The notes: a model not told the origin generated them from the letters alone. Numbered from the stretch's first letter, positions 33,865 through 43,570 are shown. The stretch: 64,000 nt of DNA from Streptomyces sp. DG2A-72 (GCF_030499575.1 NZ_JASTLC010000001.1:744001-808000), one strand, 5' to 3'. Numbers and translations are program-made.

Positions 33865-35116
33865 TCACTTCCTTCCGGGCGTCCAGTTCATGCCCCAACC
33901 GTAGGCGTAGTCCACCGTCCGCTGCGGGCTGACCCCGCGCTCCGGCACCAGGTAGCGAGCCTCGCGCTGGACGACCAGGTCACTGCCGGTGTTCGTGATG
34001 AGGACGAGCGCGCACACCGTCGAGGGGACGGTGCACTCGTCGAGCGAGAAGTCGATCGGGGCGCCGTGCTGCGGAGTGAGGGTGACCGTGGCGTGCAGGT
34101 CGGCGAAGGAGCGCGCGCCCTCGTAGATGGTCACGAAGATGAGGATGCGCCGAAAGGCCTGTTTGTGGTCGAGGTTGACGGTGAGGTTCTCGCCGCTCGC
34201 CATGGCGCCGGTGCGGTCGTCGGCGTCGAGGTGGATGAACGGGGGCTGGTGCAGCGCGCCGAAAGCGTTTCCCAGGGCCTGGACGACTCCCTTGCTGCCA
34301 TCGGTGAGTTCGTACAGCGCGCACAGGTCGAGGTCGAGGTCGGAGTGCATGGCGACGGCACGGCCCAGCTTGCTGGCCCAGCCGGAGAACTGCTTGCGCA
34401 CCTCCCAGTTGAGGTTCACGCGCATCGCGCCCGAGGTGCCGCCCTGCTTGGTCAGCGACACCGAGGGCGACGCCTTGGTCAGCGTCACCTTGCTGAGGCT
34501 GACCGGTGCCGCGGGGGGCGCCGCAGGAGGGGGTGGCGGCGTGGTCACCGGGGCTGCGACGGGCGCCGGCGGAGTGGGGGCGGCCTGCTGCGGCTCGTCG
34601 ACCGTGATGCCGAAGTCCCTGGCGAGGCCCTCGAGCCCGCTGCCGTACCCCTGGCCGACGGCGCGGAACTTCCAGGCGCCCTGGCGGCGGTAGAACTCAC
34701 CGAGCACGTAAGCGGTTTCTACCGTCGCGCCCGTGCTGTCGAAACGGGCGACCACGGTGTTCTGGGCGGCATCGCGGACCTCGATATAGAGGTCCGGCAC
34801 CTGTCCGAACGTACCGCCGTCCGCGGATGCGGCCAGGACCACCGTCTCGATCGCGGGCTCCACGCGCGCGAGGTCGACCAGGAGACTGTCGACCACCAGG
34901 CCGTCGGCGTCCCGCTTGCCCTCGTGGCGCACCGCGCCCGAGGAGTGCGCCGGCTGGTTGTAGAAGACGAAGTTGGCGTTCGGACCGGACCTTTCCGCCC
35001 ACCAGCAGCAGTGCCGACGCGTCCGCGTCGGGCACTCCCGGGCCGGAACGCCGGCCCAATTCGACCCGCAGTGCCGTCGTCGGCACCGGAGCATTCGATC
35101 CTTTAGGCATTGACAT
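33865..35116 (-). pseudogene. TerD-family tandem-domain protein with single-base frameshift
   Basis: Start MSMPKGSNAPVPTTALRVEL followed by VPDADASALLLVGGKVRS is the standard TerD opening. Near 34979 an extra A (CCGAACGCC instead of CCGACGCC) shifts the frame; one base removed, it continues NANFVFYNQPAHSSGAVRHE, the rest of TerD domain 1, a Pro/Ala linker (about residues 200-235) and a second TerD-like domain to the stop at 33865. TerD proteins bind Ca2+ and function in tellurite/stress resistance and membrane-linked sensing. Without repair only about 45 residues are made. Sequencing error is possible. Confidence 0.78.
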
Positions 35117-35414
35117 GTCCGCCCCCATCGCGAGTCACCGTGCCAGGTCGTCACGCCCCGGCAGCCCATTGGGTTCTGTCCTGCTCGACCAACCTATTCT
35201 CCAGCACGGCGAACTCCCATGAGGAGCCCAGGAAGATCACTGTCCAACCGCCGGTAACCTGCGCGGAACTCGGCATTTACAGGATCCGAACCCCCACCGC
35301 CGCCCCTTTTTGCCAAGTTCGCTCGCATTGGGGATCCCGCGTCACGGCCGACACGGAAAACAACCCTCTTATCGGTCTCCCCAACCAGCACATCGTGGGC
35401 TTAACTTATGTGCC
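35117..35414. other. Divergent intergenic region
   Basis: 298 nt between the TerD-like gene and the Pro/Gln-rich protein gene. Locally lower GC near 35270-35410 (GATCCGAACCCCC, GGAAAACAACCC, TTAACTTATG), consistent with promoters in both directions. No gene or clear inverted repeat seen. Confidence 0.4.
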
Positions 35415-35846
35415 ATGACCTCCCCCCGCTCCACTTATGGCGGCGGCTACTACTCCGCCTCCTTCCCGGACACTCCGATCTACGACAAGCTCGTCGCCGA
35501 GCGGGGTACGCCGCAGATCGCCCCGATCCGGGTCCCTGCGGCGTACGACATGCCGGGCAGCCACCTGCCCGCGCTGCCGTCGGCGCTGCCGGCCCTTCCG
35601 GCCGCCCCGTCCCAGCCCTCCTACGGCTACCCGCAGGCGCAGCAGCCGGCCCCGCTGCAACAGGCACCCGCGGCCCACATCCCGCAGCAGGCCGGTGCAC
35701 CCCGCGGCTATCCCGGTCCGCAACAGCAGCAGCCGCGCCCGATGGCGCCCGGTACGGGCTACGAGGCGATGCGCCCCGCGGCTCCCCGGCCCACCCCGGC
35801 TCCGTACCAGGACCCGTACAACAACCAGCAGTACCGCGGCTACTGA
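35415..35846 (+). CDS. Proline/glutamine-rich protein of Streptomyces (DUF6643-like)
   Basis: 143-residue low-complexity protein. A conserved head (TSPRSTYGGGYYSASFPDTP, IYDKLVAERGTPQIAPIRVP) is followed by a Pro/Ala/Gln/Tyr-rich tail with PQQ and YPG-type repeats ending NNQQYRGY. The head looks like the DUF6643 group found across Streptomyces. No signal peptide or TM. Low-complexity tails of this type often mediate weak multivalent contacts; function unknown. No clear ribosome site, possibly leaderless. Confidence 0.75.
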   Translation: MTSPRSTYGGGYYSASFPDTPIYDKLVAERGTPQIAPIRVPAAYDMPGSHLPALPSALPALPAAPSQPSYGYPQAQQPAPLQQAPAAHIPQQAGAPRGYPGPQQQQPRPMAPGTGYEAMRPAAPRPTPAPYQDPYNNQQYRGY

Positions 35847-35888
35847 TCCTCCACCGGAGCTGTCGCTTCCGGCTGGCACGATGGCCCC

Positions 35889-36722
35889 ATGGGGAACGCG
35901 CAGCTGCAGTCGATTCATGTTCATCCAGTCAAGTCGGTCCGGGGCCAGGCGCCCCGGGAGGCCGTCGTGGAGCCCTGGGGCCTGGCCGGAGACCGACGAT
36001 GGGCGCTGATCGACGACGGGGGAAAGGTCGTCACGCAACGCCGGCAGCCACGCCTGGCGATGGCCGCCGCCGAGCTTGTGCCCGGCGGCGGCGTTCGGCT
36101 GTCCGCACCCGGTATGGATCCGTTGACGGTTCCCGTCCCGGAGCCCATCGGCGCGGTGACGATGGAGATCTTCCGTGACAAGGTCGACGCCTTCCCGGCC
36201 GCCGACGCGGCGGCGCACGCCTGGTGCAGTGACTATCTCGGCGCCGAGGTGCGCCTCGTGCACATGGACGCCCCGGCCACACGCCGGCCCGTCGACCCCG
36301 AGTACGCGCTGCCGGGCGAGACCGTCACCTTCGCCGACGGCTATCCGCTGCTGCTCACCTCGGCCGCCTCGCTCGACGCCCTCAACTCCCTGATCGCCCA
36401 GGGCGATCACCCGGACGAGGGCCCCCTGCCCATGAACCGCTTCCGGCCGAACATGGTGGTGTCGGGCACCGCCGCCTGGGCCGAGGACGACTGGTCGCGC
36501 CTGGCCATCGGCGAGGTCGTCTTCCGAGTCGCCAAGAAGTGCGGGCGCTGCGTCGTGACCACCACCGACCAGGGCACCGCCGGACGCGGCAGCGAGCCCC
36601 TCCACACCCTCGGCCGACATCGCCGCCTCGCCGGCAAGCTGGTTTTCGGACAGAACCTGGTGCCCCAGTCACGCGGCACGATCCGGGTCGGCGACCCGGT
36701 CAGGATCCTGGAACGAGAGTGA
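35889..36722 (+). CDS. MOSC domain protein
   Basis: 277-residue protein with an N-terminal MOSC_N beta-barrel (LQSIHVHPVKSVRGQAPREA) and a C-terminal MOSC domain (about 120-270: NRFRPNMVVSGTAAWAEDDW, the conserved molybdenum-cofactor-binding cysteine context KKCGRCVVTTTDQGTAGRGS). MOSC proteins include mARC-like N-hydroxylated-compound reductases, which carry a cysteine-ligated Mo cofactor. Likely an oxidoreductase acting on N-hydroxylated compounds. Length and motif complete. Confidence 0.9.
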   Translation: MGNAQLQSIHVHPVKSVRGQAPREAVVEPWGLAGDRRWALIDDGGKVVTQRRQPRLAMAAAELVPGGGVRLSAPGMDPLTVPVPEPIGAVTMEIFRDKVDAFPAADAAAHAWCSDYLGAEVRLVHMDAPATRRPVDPEYALPGETVTFADGYPLLLTSAASLDALNSLIAQGDHPDEGPLPMNRFRPNMVVSGTAAWAEDDWSRLAIGEVVFRVAKKCGRCVVTTTDQGTAGRGSEPLHTLGRHRRLAGKLVFGQNLVPQSRGTIRVGDPVRILERE

Positions 36723-36900
36723 TCCGCTGCCGCCCGGCGGGCGGGAACTCGGCTCGGGGGGCGGCACGTTGGGATGGTGGGATTTCGTGAGAAGTTCATG
36801 AGAGGCCCGATCGGGGGTGATTTCGCTCTCTCTTTGACCGGGCCCCCGCGTGAACGGCTCCGCCGGGGGTTATCACGGAGCGGGAAGGGGGTGCAGGACC

Positions 36901-37506
36901 GTGCGAACCATCAGCGGACTCTGGCGCTGGCGGCACAATCCGCTGCGCCGCACGACCGATCTGGCCGAGGCCTGGGCCGCCCTGGTAGCCCTGCTGCTCA
37001 TCCTGGCCGCCGCGCCCGTGGCGGGCAGCGTGATCGGCAGTGTCGCTCAGGACGCGCTCCAGCAGTCCGTCCGGGAACAGCGCGAGTCGCGTCATCCGGT
37101 GACAGCGACCGTGGTGCGCAAGCTGAACGGCTCCGCGCCGGACGCCGACCCCGAGACCTCGTCCGCGCGGGACACACGCAGTCGCGTCCTCGCCGACTGG
37201 ACCGCCCCGGACGGCACCGCGCAGCACGGGCCGGTCACGGCCCACCTCGAAGACCCGCAAGCGGGCGACCACTTCATGCTCTGGACGGACGCCCACGGCC
37301 GCATCATGGCCCGCCCCCTGGACTCCGCCACGGCGACGACGCACGCGGTCCTCGCCGGATTCGGCGCCACTCTGCTCACCGCGGGCCTGGTCGAGGGCTC
37401 CAGGCGGCTGATCGTCTGGCGCATGGTCCGCCGCCGGTACGCCCGTTGGGACCAGGCCTGGGACCGGGCGGGCCCCGACTGGGGCCGGACCGGCACCGGC
37501 AGTTGA
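36901..37506 (+). CDS. Rv1733c-like membrane protein
   Basis: 201-residue protein with two TM helices (about 22-45, WAALVALLLILAAAPVAGSV; and 160-180, HAVLAGFGATLLTAGLVEGS) flanking an extracytoplasmic loop containing VREQRESRHPVTATVVRKLN and DHFMLWTDAHGRIMARP. This organisation and the start NPLRRTTDLAEAW match the Rv1733c family, abundant in Streptomyces and mycobacteria, of unknown function. GTG at 36901 chosen for the match to the family start. Confidence 0.83.
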   Translation: MRTISGLWRWRHNPLRRTTDLAEAWAALVALLLILAAAPVAGSVIGSVAQDALQQSVREQRESRHPVTATVVRKLNGSAPDADPETSSARDTRSRVLADWTAPDGTAQHGPVTAHLEDPQAGDHFMLWTDAHGRIMARPLDSATATTHAVLAGFGATLLTAGLVEGSRRLIVWRMVRRRYARWDQAWDRAGPDWGRTGTGS

Positions 37507-37669
37507 CGGCCTTCCGGCTCTGGTCAACCCACTGCCTGCGCGCACGCTACGGTGGACCGGCCGAACTCTCTTCGGCGTCAACCCGCGCGCGAGCGAGCCG
37601 CAGGGGCGGCTGAAGCGCCCCGAAGGCGACGAGCCATCAGTACGACCGAGGTGGGGGCACAGCAACGCC

Positions 37670-40105
37670 ATGGCACAGGGCACGGTCCAGGTGACGCACA
37701 CCGGCACATCGCGGTGGCGCCGCCGCACGGGTGAGTACGCATCGCTCGCCGCCGCCCTGGAGGCAGCGGCCGACGGCGACGTCCTCACCGTCGCGCCAGG
37801 CACCTACCGGGAGAACCTCGTGGTGCAGCGGGCGGTGACCCTGCGCGGCCCTGAGGGCTCCCCCGGCTCCGTCCGCATCGCGCCCGTGGACGGTGTGCCG
37901 TTGACCGTGCGTGCCTCCGCGGTCGTACAGGACCTGCATGTGGAGGGCCAGGACGCGGCCGCGCCCGCGCTGCTCGTCGAGGAAGGCGCACCCGAGCTGT
38001 CGGATGTGCGGATCGTCACGCGGTCCGCGGCAGGCATCGAGGTACGCGGCGGCGCCCGGCCGACGGTGCGGCGCTGCACCGTCGACAACCCGGCCGGCAT
38101 CGGCATCGCCGTACTCGACGGCGGGGGCGGGGTGTTCGAGGAGTGCGAGGTCGTCTCGGCCGGCCAGTCCGGGGTCGCGGTACGCGGGGGTGCCCACCCG
38201 CGCCTGGAGCGCTGCCGCGTCCACCACACGTCGGGCGCGGGCCTGACGGCGACCGGGGAGAACTCGGCGCTGGAGGCCGTGGGCTGCGAGGTGTACGAGG
38301 TCCGGGGCAGCGGCGTGCAGGTCAGCGGCCGGGCCACGGCACATCTCACCGACTGCGATGTGCACCGCACCACCGCCGACGGGGTCACCCTCGACACGGA
38401 CGCCGTGCTGACTCTGGCCGACTGCCGCATCCATGACATCCCGGAGAACGCGGTCGACCTGCGCTCGCGCTCCGTGCTGACGCTGACCCGCACGACGGTG
38501 CGTCAGTTCGGCCGCAACGGCCTGTCGGTGTGGGACCCGGGCACCCGCGTGGACGCCAACCAGTGCGAGATCTTCGACAGCACCGGCGACTATCCCGCGG
38601 TGTGGGTCAGCGACGGCGCCACCGCGGTCCTCGACTCCTGCCGGGTGCACGACGTCCCGGACGCGCTGTTCGTCCTGGACCGCGGCTCCCGCGCGGACGT
38701 CGTCGACAGCGACATCTCCCAGGTGCGCAACACGGCCGTGTCGGTGAGTGACGGAGCCACCGCACAGCTCGACGACTGCCGTATCCGGGACGCGGCGACG
38801 GGCGCCTGGTTCCGCGACCACGGCAGCGGCGGCACCCTCAACGGCTGCACGCTGGACGGCATGCAGACCGGCGTGATCGTCACCAAGGGCGCCGACCCCA
38901 CCATCGAGCGGTGCACGGTCGACTCCCCCGCGGAAGCCGGTTTCTATGTGTCGGCGGGCGGCCGTGGCAGCTTCCTGAACTGCCGGGTGACGGGCAGCGG
39001 TGGCTATGGCTTCCATGTGATCGACGGCTGCCGTACGACGCTGAAGAAGTGCCGTACGGAGCGGTGTGCGCGCGGCGGGTACGAGTTCGCCGACGGCGGG
39101 CCGGAGACGGCCGGTGCCGGTCCGGTCGTGGAGGACTGCAGCAGCGACGAGAGCGGGGGCTTCAGGCCGCCCGCGGCGCGGGAGACGGTGGTGCAGACGG
39201 TCAGTCAGTCGCCGGGCCTGCTGGGCGCGATCCCGGGGCAGCGCACCACCGAACAGGAGCCGCTCGTCGCCGCCACCCTGCCCGAGAAGCCGACGCGGAC
39301 CTCGAAGGACGTCCTCGGTGAACTGGACGCGCTGGTCGGCCTGGAGAGCGTCAAGCGCGAAGTGCGGGCGCTGACCGACATGATCGAGGTGGGCCGGCGC
39401 CGCCAGCAGGCGGGCCTCAAGGCCGCATCCGTCAAGCGTCACTTGGTCTTCACCGGCTCCCCCGGCACCGGCAAGACGACGGTGGCCCGTCTGTACGGCG
39501 AGATCCTGGCCGCGCTCGGCGTGCTGGAGAAGGGCCATCTCGTCGAGGTGTCCCGCGTCGACCTGGTCGGCGAGCACATCGGCTCCACGGCGATCCGCAC
39601 CCAGGAGGCCTTCGACAAGGCGCGCGGCGGCGTGCTGTTCATCGACGAGGCGTACGCGCTGTCACCGGAGGACTCGGGCCGGGACTTCGGCAAGGAGGCC
39701 ATCGACACGCTGGTGAAGCTGATGGAGGACCACCGGGACGCGGTCGTGGTGATCGTCGCGGGCTACACGGCCGAGATGGAACGCTTCCTGTCCATCAACC
39801 CTGGCGTGGCCTCCCGCTTCTCGCGGACCATCACCTTCAGCGACTACAACCCCGAAGAACTCCTGCGCATCGTGGAGCAGCAGGCCGAGGAGCACGAGTA
39901 CCGGCTGGCACCGGGCGCCTCGGAAGGCCTGCTGAAGTACTTCACCGCGATCCCCAAGGGCCCCGCGTTCGGCAACGGCCGTACCGCCCGCCAGACCTTC
40001 GAGGCGATGGTGGAGCGGCACGCGAGCCGGGTCGCGCAGTTCGAGGAGCCGAGCACGGACGATCTGACGCTGCTCTACGCCGAGGACCTGCCCGACTCGC
40101 CCTGA
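37670..40105 (+). CDS. Right-handed beta-helix / AAA+ (CbxX-type) fusion protein
   Basis: 811-residue cytoplasmic protein. Residues 20-490 form a long parallel beta-helix of pectate-lyase-like repeats (repeats such as GVAVRGGAHPRLERCRVHHT and AVWVSDGATAVLDSCRVHDV). Residues 545-800 are an AAA+ ATPase of the CbxX/CfxQ and EccA group: Walker A TGSPGTGKTTVARLY, Walker B GGVLFIDEAYALSPED, sensor-region SRFSRTITFSDYNPEELL and arginine fingers. In EccA the partner region is a TPR; here it is a beta-helix. Likely a substrate-remodelling ATPase with a sensing scaffold. Partner genes are not adjacent. Confidence 0.85.
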   Translation: MAQGTVQVTHTGTSRWRRRTGEYASLAAALEAAADGDVLTVAPGTYRENLVVQRAVTLRGPEGSPGSVRIAPVDGVPLTVRASAVVQDLHVEGQDAAAPALLVEEGAPELSDVRIVTRSAAGIEVRGGARPTVRRCTVDNPAGIGIAVLDGGGGVFEECEVVSAGQSGVAVRGGAHPRLERCRVHHTSGAGLTATGENSALEAVGCEVYEVRGSGVQVSGRATAHLTDCDVHRTTADGVTLDTDAVLTLADCRIHDIPENAVDLRSRSVLTLTRTTVRQFGRNGLSVWDPGTRVDANQCEIFDSTGDYPAVWVSDGATAVLDSCRVHDVPDALFVLDRGSRADVVDSDISQVRNTAVSVSDGATAQLDDCRIRDAATGAWFRDHGSGGTLNGCTLDGMQTGVIVTKGADPTIERCTVDSPAEAGFYVSAGGRGSFLNCRVTGSGGYGFHVIDGCRTTLKKCRTERCARGGYEFADGGPETAGAGPVVEDCSSDESGGFRPPAARETVVQTVSQSPGLLGAIPGQRTTEQEPLVAATLPEKPTRTSKDVLGELDALVGLESVKREVRALTDMIEVGRRRQQAGLKAASVKRHLVFTGSPGTGKTTVARLYGEILAALGVLEKGHLVEVSRVDLVGEHIGSTAIRTQEAFDKARGGVLFIDEAYALSPEDSGRDFGKEAIDTLVKLMEDHRDAVVVIVAGYTAEMERFLSINPGVASRFSRTITFSDYNPEELLRIVEQQAEEHEYRLAPGASEGLLKYFTAIPKGPAFGNGRTARQTFEAMVERHASRVAQFEEPSTDDLTLLYAEDLPDSP

Positions 40106-42414
40106 CCCTCCCCCTTGCGGCGCGGTCCGGGCAGCTCCGGCCGCAGGCGGGCCAGCAGCCGCTCGCGTTCCTCCGCGAACGCCGGGTCGGCCTGGTAATC
40201 GGAGTGGCCGAGGATGGGGGCGGGCAGCGGATGCGTGGCCGTGCGGCCGTAGGCGAGGGGATCCTCCAGGGCGTCGCGGTCCACTTCGGGGCCGCAGTCG
40301 CCGGCGAGGCGCACCGGGCCGCCGATCGGGTCGGTGAGGCGGTAGAGGTTGCGCCAGCAGTCGACGTCGTGGTGCAGGGAGCTGAGGGCGGCCGGGCCGA
40401 AGTGGGCCGGGAACCAGCGGCCGTAGAGGCGCTCGAGCGGGGAGCCGTACGTCAGCAGGGCGACCCGCTTGCGTGCGGACGGGGTGAGCTGCCAGGCCGC
40501 CGCGGCGGCGAGCACGCTGCCCTGGGAGTGGCCGGAGATGACCAGGCGTCCGCCGGTGGCACGGGTCCAGGTCGCGATGCGCCAGGTCAGGTCGGGCACG
40601 GCCCGCTCGGCGTAGCAGGGCGGGGCGAAGGGGTGGGCGGCGCGCGGCCAGAAGGTGCCGACGTCCCACAGGATGCCGATGGTGCGCCGGGCGGAGGCGT
40701 CCTTGTAGGCGCGCCGGCCCCAGGTGACGAACAGTATGAAGCCGAGGCTGATCAGCCAGGAGCCCAGTGCCTGGGCCGTTTCGGCGGCGCCGTGGAGGAA
40801 GGGGTGCGTCGACCCGGTGGCCTTGCTCGGTACCTTGTCGGACACCATGGCGCCCACGAGTGCTCCGGCGCCCAGGAGCAGCGTCGTGGTTGAGATGACG
40901 GCCACGAGGAGCGGGGCGCGGTCGGTGAGCGTGGACATGGCGCGGGTGTTCGCGATACGGCGGGTGCGGGTGCGGTCCTGGGGGTCGTCCGGGTGGTCGG
41001 GGCGCACCGCACGCAGTTCGGCGCGGCACAGCCGCCAGGTCCGCCACGCCAGCGCGCCGCAGAGCACCAGCAGGACGACGAGCAGCGGCGGGATCACGGA
41101 CGACTGCCAGGTCAGCAGAACCGGCGGACCGGGGATGGACGCGCGCGTGCCGTCCAGCCAGTCCGCCACCCGCTGCGAGAGGCCGCCGGACATCACGCCA
41201 CCCAGTGCGCAGGCCAGCATCGCGACGGCGGGTCCACCGAAGCCGCGCATCGCGGCACGGGGGTCGGGATGAGTGCGGTACAGCAGGTGGGCGACCACGG
41301 CCAGGACGATGACGAGCAGGCCCTGGAGCAGGGCGATGCCGCCGAAGGTCGCGTCACCCGGCAGCCGGCCGTCCGACTCCCAGCCCTGGCGTTCCCACCC
41401 GGCGTACACCAGGGCGAGGACGAGCAGGACGAGCGCCGCGAGCGGCAGCCGTCGTACGAGGTGCTCGTCGAGTTCCTGGTCGAGGCGGTTCTCGCTGCGG
41501 CCCCGGCGGCAGATCACCCACAGGACGGCGATGGCGCCCGCGACGAGCGCCCCGACCAGGAGCCACCCCAGTGTGTCGAGCAGTGCGGGACCGCCGGGCC
41601 CGCGGTCGAAGCGGGCCGCCGACGTGCCGACGGCGGCGGCGACCGTCAGCAGGCCCGCCGCGGTGTGCGCGGCCCGCAGCCGGGCAACCAGGCGCCGCCC
41701 GTACCAGAAGCCGGGCCGGCCCAGGGCGGTGCGGCTGGTGTCCTCGTCGGGCTCGACGGTGCGGACGATCGGCTGCTGGGACTCGTACGCGCTCCAGGTG
41801 CGGCGGGAGAGGTACCACAGCAGGCCGGTGAGCGCGGTGGGCACCAGGGCGGCGAGCGCGAGCCGACGGCCCGGCAGGCTCCACCAGCCGCCGGCCGCCG
41901 GTGACAGGAAGCCCAGCCAGGAGTGCCGTTCGGCGCACGCGGACCTGCCCGCGCACTGCCATGCCGTCAGGTCGAGGGCGACCTCGCATGCGGCCGCGAC
42001 GAGCAGCACCGTCAGCGTCAGTCCGGCGAGCCGCACCAGCAGCCCGTACAGCCGCACCGTGCGGTCGCGGCCACGCGCCCTGGGGCGCATCCAGTGGGCG
42101 AGGTTGACCACCATGAACGGCAGCAACAGCAGCCACAGGGCGCGTGCGCTGTTGCCGGAGGTGAGGTTGGACCAGACGTAGGCCTCGGGCACCGGTTCGT
42201 CGCGGTCGCGGGGGCTGGTCTCCGCGTCGGCGTCGTCGGCGCGCCGGAAGACGGCCGCCGTGTCGTCGCCGGTGATCCGCACCGTCCGCGGATCGTCCAG
42301 CATCTTCTCGGGCGTGGCGCCACCGACGCCGTGAACCAGCAGTTCCAGGGCGATGCCGGGTTCTCCGGGCTTCTGGGCGGGTCCGTCCGCCCCCTCGGAC
42401 AAGACACGTTCCAC
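40075..42414 (-). CDS. Large multi-pass membrane protein with C-terminal lipase-like domain
   Basis: 779-residue protein. N-terminal ~25-60 residues contain ALELLVHGVGGATPEKMLDD, a lipase-like beta-strand with an oxyanion-type HG. About ten TM helices between residues 115 and 600. The cytoplasmic-side C-terminus has a nucleophile elbow GRLVISGHSQGSVLAAAAAW (GxSxG) and ALLTYGSPLERLYGRWFPAH, as in alpha/beta hydrolases, with a possible catalytic Asp/His further on. I infer a membrane-embedded hydrolase of an actinobacterial family without established function. Its end overlaps the beta-helix/AAA+ gene by 31 nt (convergent). GTG 42414 is the best start. Confidence 0.72.
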   Translation of the reverse strand: MERVLSEGADGPAQKPGEPGIALELLVHGVGGATPEKMLDDPRTVRITGDDTAAVFRRADDADAETSPRDRDEPVPEAYVWSNLTSGNSARALWLLLLPFMVVNLAHWMRPRARGRDRTVRLYGLLVRLAGLTLTVLLVAAACEVALDLTAWQCAGRSACAERHSWLGFLSPAAGGWWSLPGRRLALAALVPTALTGLLWYLSRRTWSAYESQQPIVRTVEPDEDTSRTALGRPGFWYGRRLVARLRAAHTAAGLLTVAAAVGTSAARFDRGPGGPALLDTLGWLLVGALVAGAIAVLWVICRRGRSENRLDQELDEHLVRRLPLAALVLLVLALVYAGWERQGWESDGRLPGDATFGGIALLQGLLVIVLAVVAHLLYRTHPDPRAAMRGFGGPAVAMLACALGGVMSGGLSQRVADWLDGTRASIPGPPVLLTWQSSVIPPLLVVLLVLCGALAWRTWRLCRAELRAVRPDHPDDPQDRTRTRRIANTRAMSTLTDRAPLLVAVISTTTLLLGAGALVGAMVSDKVPSKATGSTHPFLHGAAETAQALGSWLISLGFILFVTWGRRAYKDASARRTIGILWDVGTFWPRAAHPFAPPCYAERAVPDLTWRIATWTRATGGRLVISGHSQGSVLAAAAAWQLTPSARKRVALLTYGSPLERLYGRWFPAHFGPAALSSLHHDVDCWRNLYRLTDPIGGPVRLAGDCGPEVDRDALEDPLAYGRTATHPLPAPILGHSDYQADPAFAEERERLLARLRPELPGPRRKGEGQGESGRSSA

Positions 42415-42709
42415 TGTTCTCGCACTTCCCCCGTGACGCGCCGTCGGCTTCTGTCCGTGCGGGCGTAAGGATCTCCGCTCCGCAGAGGCCGCACACCTCT
42501 TGTCACCGAATCTCCCCGATCCGGGTGACAGAAGGACAACGGATGGGACACGAGTGACATGCGCGCGCCGGGACAGCCGGTGACACGCCGACGCCGAGCC
42601 GTGAAAGGATGGGTCGTCCGCGTCTCGGACCGGGGAGAATGTGCTTGCCGATGCGGAGCGTGTGCGGGGCGTGTCGGACGGCACTTGGACGAAAGGAACC
42701 GAAGCGTAC

Positions 42710-43540
42710 GTGAGTGAGAATCAGAACCTCCTCGCGGAGCAGCGGCGCGCCCTGATCCTGGACGAGGTGCGGCGTCGCGGCGGCGTCCGGGTGAACGAGC
42801 TGACCCGCAAGCTCGGCGTGTCGGACATGACCGTGCGCCGTGATCTGGACGCGCTCGCGCGGCAGGGCGTGCTGGAGAAGGTGCACGGCGGCGCGGTCCC
42901 GGTGGTCGAGGCGAGCACGCACGAGCCGGGCTTCGAGGCCAAGTCGGGCCTGGAGCTGACGGCCAAGGAGGACATCGCGCGGACCGCGGCACAACTGGTG
43001 ACGCCGGGCAGCGCGATCGCCCTGTCGGGCGGGACGACGACGTACGCGCTGGCGCACCATCTGCTCGACGTGCCGGACCTGACGGTGGTCACCAACTCGG
43101 TGCGGGTGGCCGATGTCTTCCATGCCGCGCAGCGCACCTCGGGCCCGCGGCAGGGCGCGGCGACGGTCGTGCTGACCGGAGGGGTGCGCACGCCGTCGGA
43201 CTCGCTCGTGGGCCCGGTGGCCGACCAGGCGATCGCGGCGCTCCACTTCGACGTGCTGTTCCTCGGGGTGCACGGGATATCGGTGGAGGCCGGCCTGTCG
43301 ACGCCGAACCTCGCGGAGGCCGAGACCAACCGGCGGCTCGTGCAGTCGGCGCGGCGGGTCGTGGTGGTCGCGGACCACACCAAGTGGGGGACGGTGGGCC
43401 TGAGTTCGTTCGCCGCGCTGGAGCAGGTCGACACGCTGGTGACGGACGCCGGACTGCCCGCGGAGGCACGCGATGAGGTGGCGGAGCATCTGCGCCGGCT
43501 GGTGGTGGCGGGCGAGCCCGAGGAGGGCGTGGAGAGCTGA
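42710..43540 (+). CDS. DeoR-family transcriptional regulator
   Basis: 276-residue DeoR-type repressor. N-terminal HTH (AEQRRALILDEVRRRGGVRV; NELTRKLGVSDMTVRRDLDA) and a C-terminal sugar-phosphate sensor with the phosphate-binding SGGTTTYALAHHL and FLGVHGISVEAGLSTPNLAE motifs, common to regulators of carbohydrate catabolism. GTG start with AAAGGA about 12 nt upstream. No sugar enzyme gene is adjacent, so target unknown; acts either globally or at a distance. Divergent from the large membrane hydrolase-like gene. Confidence 0.9.
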   Translation: MSENQNLLAEQRRALILDEVRRRGGVRVNELTRKLGVSDMTVRRDLDALARQGVLEKVHGGAVPVVEASTHEPGFEAKSGLELTAKEDIARTAAQLVTPGSAIALSGGTTTYALAHHLLDVPDLTVVTNSVRVADVFHAAQRTSGPRQGAATVVLTGGVRTPSDSLVGPVADQAIAALHFDVLFLGVHGISVEAGLSTPNLAEAETNRRLVQSARRVVVVADHTKWGTVGLSSFAALEQVDTLVTDAGLPAEARDEVAEHLRRLVVAGEPEEGVES

Positions 43541-43570
43541 CGGGCGTCGCCCCTTGGCGAGGCAGACACC

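Noticed and set aside
37637..39577. Long antisense frame opposite the beta-helix/AAA+ gene
   Set aside because: Shadow of the repetitive sense gene. No ribosome site or recognisable domain.
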